A DNA stretch of 64,000 nucleotides from JALZKA01 sp963754045 (GTDB lineage Bacteria; Actinomycetota; Thermoleophilia; Solirubrobacterales; 70-9): assembly GCA_963754045.1 (NCBI GenBank), contig CAVWEN010000003.1:186001-250000 (forward strand), written 5' to 3'. Under the pieces are notes generated by a model. The model was not told the origin of the DNA, did not search any database, and worked only from the letters and a program-made list of their open reading frames with translations. Numbering within the stretch: the stretch's first letter is position 1; each line of letters opens with the position of its first letter. Positions 31,856-40,433 of the stretch are shown here, piece by piece. The position numbers and the translations under genes were made by a program.

Positions 31856-32503
31856 GTGAGCCCTGCCTTGGAGAGCACTCGCGCGGTCGATCTGACTGAG
31901 CGGGCCGACGCCCCGGCCCGTACCTGGGTCGCCGACGGAGCTGACGTTGGCCAGGCCGATGAGCGTCTGATGTGTCGCGTGCAGGCCAACGACAGCCAGG
32001 CCTTCGACGAGCTCTATGGGCGGCATTTCGGTGCGGCCCTTGCCGTGGCCCGTTCGATCTGCCACAGCCGGGGGCTCGCCGAGGAGGCAGTGCAGGACGG
32101 GTTCCTCTCGATCTGGCATGCTCGGGACACCTATCGCCCGCCGGGCAGTGCCTCGTTTCGTGGCTGGGCGATGGAGATCGTCCGGAATCGCACGATCGAC
32201 GCCCAGCGTCGCCGGATGGCTGCCAAACGCCCGCAGACGGTTGAGATCCCAGCCGCGCGCGAGATCGACTCGCTCGCCGCCTCACCGCTCGATCAGGTGA
32301 TCGACCGCGATCGGTCCGACGTCCTGCGCGAATCGATGGAACGAATTCCCGACGCCCAGGCCGACGTGATCAGGCTCGCGTTCTTCGGCGCGATGACCCA
32401 CGCCGAGATCGCCGAGCAATTCTCGCTCCCCGTCGGAACCGTGAAGGGGCGGATGCGCCTCGGTCTGGAGAAGCTGCGGCGAGATCTCCCGGCCGACCTC
32501 TAG
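31856..32503 (+). CDS. Sigma-70 family (ECF-type) RNA polymerase sigma factor
   Basis: 215 aa. Region 2 at about residues 40-110 (AFDELYGRHFGAALAVARS, GLAEEAVQDGFLSIWHARD) with a basic region 2.4, and region 4 at about 150-205 (RIPDAQADVIRLAFFGAMTH, GTVKGRMRLGLEKLRRDL). No region 1.1 or 3. GTG 31856 has GGAG five nt upstream; ATG 31853 is too close to it. No anti-sigma factor is adjacent. The 3' end faces a degenerate desaturase gene whose frame runs into it on the other strand. Confidence 0.88.
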   Translation: MSPALESTRAVDLTERADAPARTWVADGADVGQADERLMCRVQANDSQAFDELYGRHFGAALAVARSICHSRGLAEEAVQDGFLSIWHARDTYRPPGSASFRGWAMEIVRNRTIDAQRRRMAAKRPQTVEIPAAREIDSLAASPLDQVIDRDRSDVLRESMERIPDAQADVIRLAFFGAMTHAEIAEQFSLPVGTVKGRMRLGLEKLRRDLPADL

Positions 32504-33020
32504 AAGGTGGGCGCAATCGTTCAGCCATCCGCTCGGGACTGATCCGAACTACGTCCCAGGCCAGCCCCGCTCGTTCGAGCAGAGAGATCAGCCGCGCGGA
32601 GGGATCGAGCTGGTGACGCCCGAGGCCGTGGCGGGCCGAGGTGGGGAACGCATGATGGTTGTTGTGCCAGGCCTCGCCGAAGGTCGGGATCGCGAGCTTG
32701 GTGGCCGAGTCGCCGATTGCAAGCGCCGCCCGAACCCAGGGCCGCGTCTTGAAGCTCCGATGCGTGAACAGGCGGTGGAAGCCCACCCCGATCCCCACGA
32801 CCGTGATCGTGTAGGTGAGCGCCAGGATCAGCATGTCCGCCGGGTGCAGGACACCGCCCCAGCTGAACACGACGCCCAGCACCAGCATGACCGCCGGGAC
32901 GGCGACCACCGTGATGGTGGCGAGCCGATCGATCACCGGATACTGCACGTCGCGCACGGTGTTCGTCGCGCTGGCTGTTGTTCCGACCATCGGTTGATGC
33001 AACGCGATGCGGATAGGCAC
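32370..33020 (-). pseudogene. Fatty-acid desaturase with internal in-frame deletion
   Basis: 216-residue open frame matching the two ends of acyl-CoA/stearoyl Delta9 desaturases (normally about 300 aa). Kept: N-terminal membrane helices, the first His box in VGFHRLFTHRSFKTRPWVRA, and the last box GEAWHNNHHAFPTSARHGL with the SLLERAGLAWDVVRISPER tail. Missing: about 130-140 residues between ALAIG and DSATKLAIPTFG, including the central HRxHH box that ligates the di-iron site. The frame also reads past the usual end into antisense of the sigma factor. It is therefore almost certainly inactive. Start GTG 33020 or ATG 32990. Confidence 0.82.
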
Positions 33021-33103
33021 GGATCACCATCTATAAGGGTGGAGCTGCAAGCCAAGTCGTGAAAGGGTTGGGCAACCCGTTACCCCAACTCGAGGAGGAT
33101 CAG

Positions 33104-33316
33104 ATGTCGGAGAGTGTTTACCGGGTCACCGAGGTTGTCGGTGTCAGCGCGGATTCATGGGAGCAGGCTGCGAAGAATGCGGTCGAGGCGGTCGGCGTGT
33201 CCGTGCGCGAGCTGCGGATCGCCGAGGTCGTACGTCAGGACGTGACAATCGAGGACGGCAAGATCTCAGGGTTCCGCGTTCGCCTCGGCGTCTCGTTCAA
33301 GTACGACAAGGAGTAG
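33104..33316 (+). CDS. Dodecin (flavin-storage protein)
   Basis: 70-aa dodecin, forming a dodecameric hollow sphere that binds and buffers riboflavin/FMN/FAD. Sequence: SESVYRVTEVVGVSADSWEQ, then NAVEAVGVSVRELRIAEVV and the C-terminal strand FRVRLGVSFKYD, a full match to the family fold and length. ATG 33104 is preceded by GAGGAGGAT at optimal distance. Single gene; a hairpin lies 35 bp after its stop. Next to a flavin monooxygenase, though on the other strand. Confidence 0.93.
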   Translation: MSESVYRVTEVVGVSADSWEQAAKNAVEAVGVSVRELRIAEVVRQDVTIEDGKISGFRVRLGVSFKYDKE

Positions 33317-33319
33317 GCG

Positions 33320-34867
33320 CTAGATACCGCCGCGGCCCCCACTCGCGGCGAGCACCGCCCCCTCCGCTTCGCGTCCGGGGGCGGTGCTGTATCGGTAGTC
33401 GTCAAGCGGGAAATGCTCCGCGGCGCGGCGCGTCTGCCAGGTCGATGTCGGGCGCACGTACGGTGTATCGCCGTGGTGGTCGAAGTAGTACGAGTTCGCG
33501 CTCGCGCAGTTCGAAGTTGCCCAGAGCGACTTTGACATCCGCTTGTAGATCATCGACATGAAGCGATCGGTCGCCTCAGGCGTCACCTCGACCGCCGTCG
33601 CCTCGCGTTCCCGCGCCTCGGAGATCACCCGCACGATGTGGCGGGCTGCCGTCTGCGCCAGGGAGTGGTAGGCGCCGCCCGTCCACGAGTACGGCCCGAA
33701 GACCATGAAATGGTTTGGCAGGCCCGGCATCGAGATTCCCTCGTAGCTCGCAAGCCGCTCGTTCGCGTAATGGGTGGCCAGGTCGAACCCGTCGCGGCCC
33801 CTTACCGGCGTACGGCGGAAGGTCTCGGGGTCGGTGGATAGCCGGAAGCCCGTGGCGAGGATGAGCGCGTCCACGTCTCGCTCCGTTCCGTCGGCGCAGA
33901 GCACTCCGGTCGGCGTGATTCTCTCGATCGGATCGGTGATCAGCTCGACGTTTTCGCGGTTGTACGTGCGCAGGTACTTGCCGGAGATGCTCGGGCGCTT
34001 GCAACCGAACCCGTACTTCGGTGTCAGCTTCTTCCGCAGCTCGGGGTCGCGCACCGACCTGCGTACCCAGCGCCTGCACTGGTCTTCCGTGCGGTTGACG
34101 GCAAACGGCCAGCGTCCGTAATTGACGACCTGGAAGATGATGATGAACTCGGTGATCACTCCGGCGATCGTGTTGACGAGCCGCTGCAGGCCTGGGACTC
34201 GCCTGAATGCGGTCTTGAGCCAGCCGGGAATCTTCGGGTTGGGCAAAGGGGCTACCCAGATCGGCGTGCGCTGGTAGACGTCCAAGTTCGCGACCGATTG
34301 CGCGATCTCGGGAATGATTTGCACCGCGCTCGCGCCGGTTCCGACGATCGCAACCCGCTTGCCGGAGAGGTCGTACTCGTGGTCCCAGCGCTGGGAGAGG
34401 ATCACCTTGCCCTCGAAGTCCGCGAGGCCCTCGATCTGCGGATCGCGAGGTTCGACGAAAACCCCAATCGCGCTGACAACGTGACGCGCCGTCAGCTCCT
34501 CGCCCGCGACATCGAGCCGCCAGAGGTGACGGTCCGAGTCCCATTCGCGCGAGCGGACGTCGGCGCCGTAGCGGATGTGCGGGCGCAGGCCCTGGTTGTC
34601 GGCGAAGTCGTCGATGTAGGCCTTGACCTCCGCCCCCTTCGCGAAGGCACGGGACCAGTCGGGCTTCATCGCATAGGTGAATTGGTAGGCGAAGCTGGGG
34701 ACATCGACGCCAACCCCGGGATAGGTGTTGTCGCGCCAGGTGCCGCCGATGTCGTCGGCGCGCTCGAGCATCACGAAATCGGTCATGCCGGCGTGGCGCA
34801 GTGCCGCGCCCATGCCGAGGCCGCCGAAACCGGCGCCGATGATCGCGACCTCATGGTCGGGCTTCAT
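33320..34867 (-). CDS. Flavin-containing (Baeyer-Villiger-type) monooxygenase
   Basis: 515-aa FAD/NADPH monooxygenase. IIGAGFGGLGMGAALRHAG (residues 9-27) binds FAD, GGTWRDNTYPGVGVDVPS (about 41-58) is the conserved BVMO block, and VAIVGTGASAVQIIPEIA (about 172) binds NADPH. The BVMO fingerprint FxGxxxHxxxW appears as FEGKVILSQRW, with Leu in the place of His. ATG 34867 overlaps the stop of the membrane protein gene (ATGA), so the two are translationally coupled. Likely acts on a ketone or hydrophobic substrate; the real one is unknown. A 12-bp hairpin lies in the last codons. Confidence 0.9.
   Translation of the reverse strand: MKPDHEVAIIGAGFGGLGMGAALRHAGMTDFVMLERADDIGGTWRDNTYPGVGVDVPSFAYQFTYAMKPDWSRAFAKGAEVKAYIDDFADNQGLRPHIRYGADVRSREWDSDRHLWRLDVAGEELTARHVVSAIGVFVEPRDPQIEGLADFEGKVILSQRWDHEYDLSGKRVAIVGTGASAVQIIPEIAQSVANLDVYQRTPIWVAPLPNPKIPGWLKTAFRRVPGLQRLVNTIAGVITEFIIIFQVVNYGRWPFAVNRTEDQCRRWVRRSVRDPELRKKLTPKYGFGCKRPSISGKYLRTYNRENVELITDPIERITPTGVLCADGTERDVDALILATGFRLSTDPETFRRTPVRGRDGFDLATHYANERLASYEGISMPGLPNHFMVFGPYSWTGGAYHSLAQTAARHIVRVISEAREREATAVEVTPEATDRFMSMIYKRMSKSLWATSNCASANSYYFDHHGDTPYVRPTSTWQTRRAAEHFPLDDYRYSTAPGREAEGAVLAASGGRGGI
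33351..33388. terminator. Bidirectional hairpin inside the monooxygenase 3' end
   Basis: AGCACCGCCCCC (33351-33362) pairs perfectly with GGGGGCGGTGCT (33377-33388) over a 14-nt loop, between the dodecin stop and inside the last codons of the convergent monooxygenase gene. It could terminate dodecin transcription. Confidence 0.45.
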
Positions 34868-36771
34868 GGGGCCGGCACCACGGAGCGGGGTGGGGTGGAT
34901 GTGGACGGGACAGAATCCGGTAGCGGTGTGGGCTTGACGCCCGGCGTCGCTCGCGCTACGCGCAGAAGGCAGTAGGCCGCGCCCATCAGGAGCGCGAGAA
35001 CCATCGCGGCGACCCCGAGACTGAACGCGGTCGTCGCCCAGTCGGGCACGTCGGAGCGGCGCTCGCGCTGGAGGAACTCGCGGTCGCTAACGAACGCGCG
35101 CTCGAACGCAGCGGGAGCGGAAATCTCGCTCACCGGGATCGCCGAATCGGCCGGTGCGAATATTGGAATCGCGCCCATCTCGTGGCCGCGCTGGACCCGG
35201 ATCGCGGTCTTCCAGGTGCCGCCGACCGGGAGCGGCGGGGTGGCGAACGTGCCCGGTGCGGTCTCGCGCAATTCCTCGACGCGCAGCGGCTCACCACCCT
35301 GCCACGCGATCGCGTAGAGCCAGTCAGGATCGGAGGCGGCGGCGGGTGGGTCGAAGCGCACCGTCGCGACCGCTTCGCGGGGCCCGCTGCCGGGCACGTC
35401 CGCGAGCGTTACCTCGGCACTGCCCTGGGGCGTCGTCGTAAAGCCGAGGTAGACGAGGACAGCTGCCAGAGTCGCCAGCGAGGCCGTCACGGCGGCCTGG
35501 GCGCGGCGACCCAGCATCTCGCCGTTCATCAGCATCCCGCTGCCAAGAAACGCACCAATCACGCCTCCCGCGAGGCCGACCAGCGTTGCGGCGATAACTG
35601 CCTCATCGAGCATCTGGGCCGGCCAGGGAAGCGGCATCCACAGGTGGCTCCACGCGTACTCAGCGAGAACACCCAAAGTGCCGACGGCCAGGCCCACCGC
35701 GAGACCGAAGCGATACGGCTTGTCGCGCGGCTCGTCGGCGAAGGCCCAGAGCGCGATCAACTCGACGGCCACCGCCTCGGCCACGTACGCCGGGAAGTGG
35801 GCGATCGCCTCGTCGAAGCCAACGCCGATGATCAGTGTGCTCACACCCCGGACGAGCAGGAAGAAGGCCACCGCGCCAAGCGCTGAGCCCCGGCCGGCGA
35901 CCAGTCGCACCATCGTCAGCGCAACTCCGGCCGCGAAGGCGATCAGGACCGGGTGGTAGAGCAGCCGGAACTGCGGCACCCCGTAGTCGAACTCGCCCTG
36001 GAAGATCGAGATCGCCGCGAGCATGCCGCCGCCGGCGACCGTCATCTGGAAGCGACCCGAGGCGAGCAGCCCGAAGCCGCGCTCAACGATCGTCGGCAAC
36101 CGGAAGCCGAATGGATCCTTGGCGAGCGGCTCGTCGGTCGTTGACCGGCGGGCGAGCCGGCCCTCGGTCAAGAGCACCACAATCCCGAGCACCGAAGCGA
36201 CGGCGCCCGACATCATCATCAGGTGGGTCGAGCCCCAGAGGGTCACGTCCTGGCCGAAGAGACGATGCGAAACGTCGTCGAGCGGAAAGCCCATCAGGGC
36301 GAACGACGAAGCGCAGAGCACCAGCACCCCGCCGATCGGGGCGTACCAGTCGCCGGTGATCCTCACCGCGGCGGGACTCGGCCGCTCGCCGGGCTTCGGC
36401 ATCACACAGGCGAGCCACCCGGCGGCGAAGATACCGAACAGGCCGCCCAGCAGCAGGTAGTGGGAGGGGTTTGCGAGAGGCCCCGCGTCGCGGCCGTCGT
36501 TGATGTGGAGGGACTCGTCCCAGGCGAGGCCGAACAGGGCGGGGAGGAGGGTGACGAGGGCGATGAACGCCGGTACGCCCGCCCATCCGGGCAGGTTGCC
36601 CCCGACGCGACGGGTAACGCGGTCCGCCCAGCCCAGCAGGCCGACCCGCCCGCTGCGATGGCCGAGACCGATGTAGAGCAGCACGGCGGTGAGCACGAGC
36701 GCGCCACCCGTCGCAAGGACCACTTGAAAGATCTCTGCGCCTGCCGCGGGAGGGGAACCGGACACGTTCAT
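34864..36771 (-). CDS. Polytopic membrane protein coupled to the monooxygenase, unknown function
   Basis: 635 aa from ATG 36771 (AGGTGG upstream). About 11-12 hydrophobic helices in the first 460 residues, then an extracytoplasmic beta-rich domain (about 465-585), one more helix (about 595-618) and a Pro/Ser-rich tail. Polar residues sit in or next to membrane segments: WDESLHINDGRD and NPSHYLLLGG near 83-103, FPLDDVSHRLFG near 160, GSTHLMMMSG near 178, FDEAIAHFP near 320. Such a His/Asp pattern could bind metal, but no family is recognised. Overlaps the monooxygenase start by 4 bp, suggesting a joint function. Confidence 0.75.
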   Translation of the reverse strand: MNVSGSPPAAGAEIFQVVLATGGALVLTAVLLYIGLGHRSGRVGLLGWADRVTRRVGGNLPGWAGVPAFIALVTLLPALFGLAWDESLHINDGRDAGPLANPSHYLLLGGLFGIFAAGWLACVMPKPGERPSPAAVRITGDWYAPIGGVLVLCASSFALMGFPLDDVSHRLFGQDVTLWGSTHLMMMSGAVASVLGIVVLLTEGRLARRSTTDEPLAKDPFGFRLPTIVERGFGLLASGRFQMTVAGGGMLAAISIFQGEFDYGVPQFRLLYHPVLIAFAAGVALTMVRLVAGRGSALGAVAFFLLVRGVSTLIIGVGFDEAIAHFPAYVAEAVAVELIALWAFADEPRDKPYRFGLAVGLAVGTLGVLAEYAWSHLWMPLPWPAQMLDEAVIAATLVGLAGGVIGAFLGSGMLMNGEMLGRRAQAAVTASLATLAAVLVYLGFTTTPQGSAEVTLADVPGSGPREAVATVRFDPPAAASDPDWLYAIAWQGGEPLRVEELRETAPGTFATPPLPVGGTWKTAIRVQRGHEMGAIPIFAPADSAIPVSEISAPAAFERAFVSDREFLQRERRSDVPDWATTAFSLGVAAMVLALLMGAAYCLLRVARATPGVKPTPLPDSVPSTSTPPRSVVPAP

Positions 36772-36843
36772 AACACCACCTACCTCCGGGGATCCTACGG
36801 ATCGGTAACAATGCACCTGATGCGCACGATATCACCCTCAACC

Positions 36844-36859
36844 GATGTAACATCAAATC
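36844..36859 (+). promoter_or_regulatory. Leaderless promoter with palindromic operator
   Basis: GATGTAACATC (36844-36854) is an odd palindrome (5+1+5) that contains the -10 box TAACAT (36848-36853), 6 nt before the ATG at 36860. A repressor bound here would block the SDR gene. It faces the membrane protein/monooxygenase operon. Confidence 0.4.
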
Positions 36860-37687
36860 ATGGCAAGTAGCGGATCCCTGGCAGGTCGGACGGTTGTGAT
36901 CACCGGTTCCGGCTCCGGCATCGGACGTGCGCTTGCGCAGCGATTCGCCGCTCAGGGCTGCCCCGTCGCGATCAGCGACGTTAATCCCGACGGCCTGGCC
37001 GAGACCGTCGCCTCGATCGAGGGCCCCGTGCTCCGCGAGAAGCTGGACGTGCGCGATCGCCATGCCCAGATGGCCTGGGCAGCGCAGGTCCGCGAGTGGG
37101 CGCCTGCACCCATCGGGGCGCTGATCAACAACGCGGGCGTGACCGTGATGCAGCGCGCCGCCGACGGCTCGCCCGAGGACGACGAGTGGTGCTTCGACGT
37201 CAACTTCTGGGGGGTGGTGCACGGAACCCGCGCCTTCCTGCCGATCCTGCTCGAACAGGACTCCGGCACGATCGCCAACGTCTCCAGCATCTTTGGGCTG
37301 ATCGGCTGGCCGACCCAGTCCGCCTACTGCGCATCGAAGTTCGCCGTGCGCGGCTACACCGAGTCGCTGCGCCACGAGCTCGAGGAAACCGGCGTCCACG
37401 CCGTCGCCATCCATCCGGGCGGGATCAACACCAACATCGCGGAGAACTCTCGCTTCCATGTGGACGACCTCGGTCGTACCGACCGCGAGGAGATCGAAAA
37501 GGAATTCCGTAAGGTCGCGCGCACCTCCCCGGAGAAGGCGGCGAAGACGATCCAGAAGGGGATCGAGCGCGGGAGCAAACGGATCCTGATCGGACCCGAC
37601 GCGTGGGCACTCGCGGGTCTGTTGCGCTCGGCACCGGTGCGCTACCGCTCGGTGATCAAGGCTCTCGAGCCGATCGTGCGGCGCTGA
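36860..37687 (+). CDS. SDR family oxidoreductase
   Basis: 275-aa short-chain dehydrogenase with a C-terminal extension as in membrane-lipid or steroid-type SDRs. VVITGSGSGIGRALAQRFA (residues 11-29) binds the cofactor, NNAGVTVM near 90, NVSSIFGLIGWPTQSAYCAS with catalytic Ser and Tyr-x3-Lys near 135-158, and IHPGGINTNIAENSR after. The C-terminal helices (about 200-275) are basic. It is divergent from the monooxygenase operon, a common arrangement for ketone/alcohol oxidation genes (alcohol to ketone, then Baeyer-Villiger to ester), so a shared pathway is plausible. Confidence 0.88.
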   Translation: MASSGSLAGRTVVITGSGSGIGRALAQRFAAQGCPVAISDVNPDGLAETVASIEGPVLREKLDVRDRHAQMAWAAQVREWAPAPIGALINNAGVTVMQRAADGSPEDDEWCFDVNFWGVVHGTRAFLPILLEQDSGTIANVSSIFGLIGWPTQSAYCASKFAVRGYTESLRHELEETGVHAVAIHPGGINTNIAENSRFHVDDLGRTDREEIEKEFRKVARTSPEKAAKTIQKGIERGSKRILIGPDAWALAGLLRSAPVRYRSVIKALEPIVRR

Positions 37688-37778
37688 GCCCTAGGGTTGG
37701 CGCCGGGCCGCGCAGCCAAATCGCGCTCGTAACCTTCGCTCTCGCCCCAGGTCATCGATTCCGCTCTACCCCGGTCGC

Positions 37779-37784
37779 TAGCGT
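37779..37784 (+). promoter_or_regulatory. -10 box before methyltransferase gene (leaderless)
   Basis: TAGCGT lies 7 nt before the ATG at 37792. Confidence 0.5.
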
Positions 37785-37791
37785 GGGGCGG

Positions 37792-38442
37792 ATGCGTGAT
37801 CCACTGGGACTGAACGAGCGAGCCTTCGCGATCTGGTACCCGCGCATGGTCGCTCGCTCCGAGCGCGCCGGGCAGGCCGACACGAGGCGCGAGCTGCTCG
37901 CCGACGCAAGCGGCCGCACGCTGGAGATCGGGCCGGGCAACGGCTTCAACCTCCAGCACTACACCGCGGCGGTGACAGAGCTCGTCCTCTGCGAACCGAG
38001 CCCGCACATGCGCGGTCAACTGCGCAGAACGCTGGAGGATGATCCGCCGCCGGTCGGAACCTGGGAGATCGCCGAGGCGGTTGGTGAGGAGCTCCCGTTC
38101 GACGACTCGAGCTTCGACACGGTGGTCGCGACCTTCGTGCTCTGTTCGACGCCAGACCCAGCGCTCGCGCTGCGCGAACTCGCGCGGGTGCTGAAGCCCG
38201 GTGGTCGCTACCACTTTCTCGAGCACGTCCATCGGGGGGAGGGGACGATGCTCGGACGATTCCAGGATTTGATCGAGATCCCGCACCGCTATGTCGCTGC
38301 GGGTTGCCACCCGAACCGGCGCACCGAGCGCCTGCTGGCCGAGTCGCCTTTTGAGGTCAAGCGCATGCAACACCTCGACATGCCGCGCTCGGCGCCGAGC
38401 GTGCGCCCCAACATCGCCGGCGTCGCGGAAGTCGCTGCCTAG
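37792..38442 (+). CDS. Class I SAM-dependent methyltransferase
   Basis: 216 aa, type 11 methyltransferase domain. LEIGPGNGFNLQHYT (about residues 44-58) is the SAM-binding motif I, LVLCEPSPHMRGQLRR motif II, and LPFDDSSFDTVVATFVLCST motif IV, followed by LKPGGRYHFLEHVH. Resembles the METTL7/thiol- or lipid-methylating group, but the substrate is unknown. The ATG is chosen because of a leaderless box; GTG 37783 overlaps that box. The acyl-CoA dehydrogenase gene follows after 1 bp. Confidence 0.86.
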   Translation: MRDPLGLNERAFAIWYPRMVARSERAGQADTRRELLADASGRTLEIGPGNGFNLQHYTAAVTELVLCEPSPHMRGQLRRTLEDDPPPVGTWEIAEAVGEELPFDDSSFDTVVATFVLCSTPDPALALRELARVLKPGGRYHFLEHVHRGEGTMLGRFQDLIEIPHRYVAAGCHPNRRTERLLAESPFEVKRMQHLDMPRSAPSVRPNIAGVAEVAA

Positions 38443-38443
38443 G

Positions 38444-39610
38444 ATGTCGCTGATGACGAGCGCGACGGCAGCCCCGACCGATCTCTACTTGATCCCGCAA
38501 GAGCTCCAGGACTTCCGCGATCTCGTTCGCCGCATCTCCGACGAGCAGGTGGGGCCTCGCGCGGCCGAGATCGACCAGTCCGACGAGTACCCGTGGGACC
38601 TGCGCAAGCTGCTGGGCGAGCAGGACATCCTCGGCCTGCCCTTCGCCGAGGAGTTCGGCGGCATGGGCACCGGCACGGTGATGCTGCAGATGGCGGTCGA
38701 GGAGCTGGCCCGCAACTCCGCTGCGGTCGCCCTGATCCTGATGGTGCAGGAGCTGGGCACCCTGCCGATCCAGCTGTTCGGATCGGACGATCTCAAGCAG
38801 CGCTACCTACCCCGCTGCGCCAGCGGCGAGATCTCGCCGGCGTTCTGCCTGTCCGAGCCCGATGCCGGATCCGACCCGGGGGCGATGCGCACCACCGCCG
38901 TCCAGGACGGCGACGACTGGGTGATCAACGGCACGAAGAACTGGATCACCAACGCCGGCGTCGCCGATTTTTACGTCGTTTTCGCGGTCACCGACCGGGA
39001 GAACCGCCGGATCACCGCGTTTGTCGTCGACAAGGACTCCCAGGGCTTCTCCGTGCCGAAATACGAGCACAAGATGGGCATCCACGGCTCGCCGACGGGG
39101 CAGCCCGTCTTCGAGGACGTTCGGGTGCCGGCCGAAAATGTCATTGGCGAGGTGGGTAGGGGCCTCTCCGTCGCGCTCGGCACACTGGAACGCACCCGCC
39201 TTGGCGCCGCCGCCCAGGCCGTCGGGATCGCCCAGGGCGCCACCGACTACGCGAACGAGTACGCCAAGGAGCGCACCGCGTTCGGCAACCCGATCAACCA
39301 GCTGCAGGGCATCCAGTTCAAGCTCGCCGACATGCAGACCAAGACGGCCGCCGCTCGCGAGCTGCTCTACAAGGCGTGCGCGATGGCCGACCGCAACGAC
39401 CCCCAGCTCGGCATGTACACCTCGATGGCGAAACTGTTCGCGTCGGACGCAGCGATGGAGGTGACGGTGGAAGCCGTCCAGGTGCTGGGCGGCTACGGAT
39501 ACGTGAACGAATACCCGGTCGAACGCATGATGCGCGATGCCAAGATCACCCAGATCTACGAGGGCACGAACGAGATCCAGCGGGTCGTCATCGCCCGCCA
39601 CATGCGCTAG
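38444..39610 (+). CDS. Acyl-CoA dehydrogenase
   Basis: 388-aa FAD flavoenzyme introducing the alpha-beta double bond in acyl-CoA. CLSEPDAGSDPGAMRT (about residue 142) and NWITNAGVADFYVVFAV contact FAD and substrate. The C-terminal QVLGGYGYVNEYPVERMMRD and IYEGTNEIQRVVIARHMR contain the catalytic Glu (YEGT). Length and domain order are standard for short-chain/isovaleryl-type enzymes. ATG 38444 (or 38453) starts right after the methyltransferase stop. The electron acceptor ETF is not in this window. Confidence 0.94.
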   Translation: MSLMTSATAAPTDLYLIPQELQDFRDLVRRISDEQVGPRAAEIDQSDEYPWDLRKLLGEQDILGLPFAEEFGGMGTGTVMLQMAVEELARNSAAVALILMVQELGTLPIQLFGSDDLKQRYLPRCASGEISPAFCLSEPDAGSDPGAMRTTAVQDGDDWVINGTKNWITNAGVADFYVVFAVTDRENRRITAFVVDKDSQGFSVPKYEHKMGIHGSPTGQPVFEDVRVPAENVIGEVGRGLSVALGTLERTRLGAAAQAVGIAQGATDYANEYAKERTAFGNPINQLQGIQFKLADMQTKTAAARELLYKACAMADRNDPQLGMYTSMAKLFASDAAMEVTVEAVQVLGGYGYVNEYPVERMMRDAKITQIYEGTNEIQRVVIARHMR

Positions 39611-39620
39611 CCGGCCGGGC

Positions 39621-40433
39621 TTACGCCCTCGCGATCAGGTAGGTGGCCTCCTCGCTCATCGACACCGAGCCGTCCTCGGCCGCAAACCGTCCGATCACTG
39701 CGGTGAGAGCATCCCGCAACTTGTCCTCGCCCATGGCCGCGGCGGCCCGCACGAAGGGTGGCGCAGCCATGTGGCCCCGCAGCAGCGTCTCCTGGTCGGG
39801 GTAATACTTGGTGTAGGGCAGGTATCCGACCTCCTTGGGCTCGAGTCCGGCTTCCCTTGCCAACGCTTCCAGCCGTCCTTCCGCGTGGATCGGCTGATCG
39901 TCGCTCGAGGGTGTGGAGTCCGGCGCGGATTGGCCGGCAAAAAAGTCTGAAATCACGGTGAAGATCTCGGTTGTCTGACAGCGCTCGGGCCGGCCGAAGG
40001 CGGTCGTCGCCACGGTTCCGCCCGAGCGAGCAACCCGCCGCGCCTCGCGCAATGCGGCGACGACATCGTCGGCCAGAAAGAACGAGTTGAACCCGGTCAC
40101 CAGGTCGAAACTGTCGTCCGACCACGGTAGCGCCAGCATGTCTCCGGTCTGGACGTCTGCCTCCCAGACCCGATCCTGGGCGATCGCGGCGAACTCGGGC
40201 GTTCCGTCGAGCCCCGCGCACCTCGCACCAAGATCAGCGGCCATCCTCAAAAAGCGCCCGGCGCCGCAACCGACGTCGAGGACGTCGAAGTCGTCATCGA
40301 CGGGAACCGAGCGCAGGATGTGACGGTAGATGCCGATCCCCCAGCCGTTCCAGCCCTCCATCACGTCGGCCCAGTCCTCGGCTCGCTTCGACCAGAGCCC
40401 ACCCTGCGGCGGCGCTGCGGATTCGGTGGTCAC
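39621..40433 (-). CDS. Class I SAM-dependent methyltransferase
   Basis: 270 aa. VLDVGCGAGRFLRMAADLG (about residues 50-68) is SAM motif I, ARCAGLDGTPEFAAIA motif II, DMLALPWSDDSFDLVTGFNS motif III/IV. A C-terminal part of about 120 residues is helical and may bind the substrate. GTG 40433 is preceded by GGAGGAGAC. No neighbours in operon; the closest genes are a convergent acyl-CoA dehydrogenase and glnN, 155 bp away. Substrate unknown. Confidence 0.86.
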   Translation of the reverse strand: MTTESAAPPQGGLWSKRAEDWADVMEGWNGWGIGIYRHILRSVPVDDDFDVLDVGCGAGRFLRMAADLGARCAGLDGTPEFAAIAQDRVWEADVQTGDMLALPWSDDSFDLVTGFNSFFLADDVVAALREARRVARSGGTVATTAFGRPERCQTTEIFTVISDFFAGQSAPDSTPSSDDQPIHAEGRLEALAREAGLEPKEVGYLPYTKYYPDQETLLRGHMAAPPFVRAAAAMGEDKLRDALTAVIGRFAAEDGSVSMSEEATYLIARA

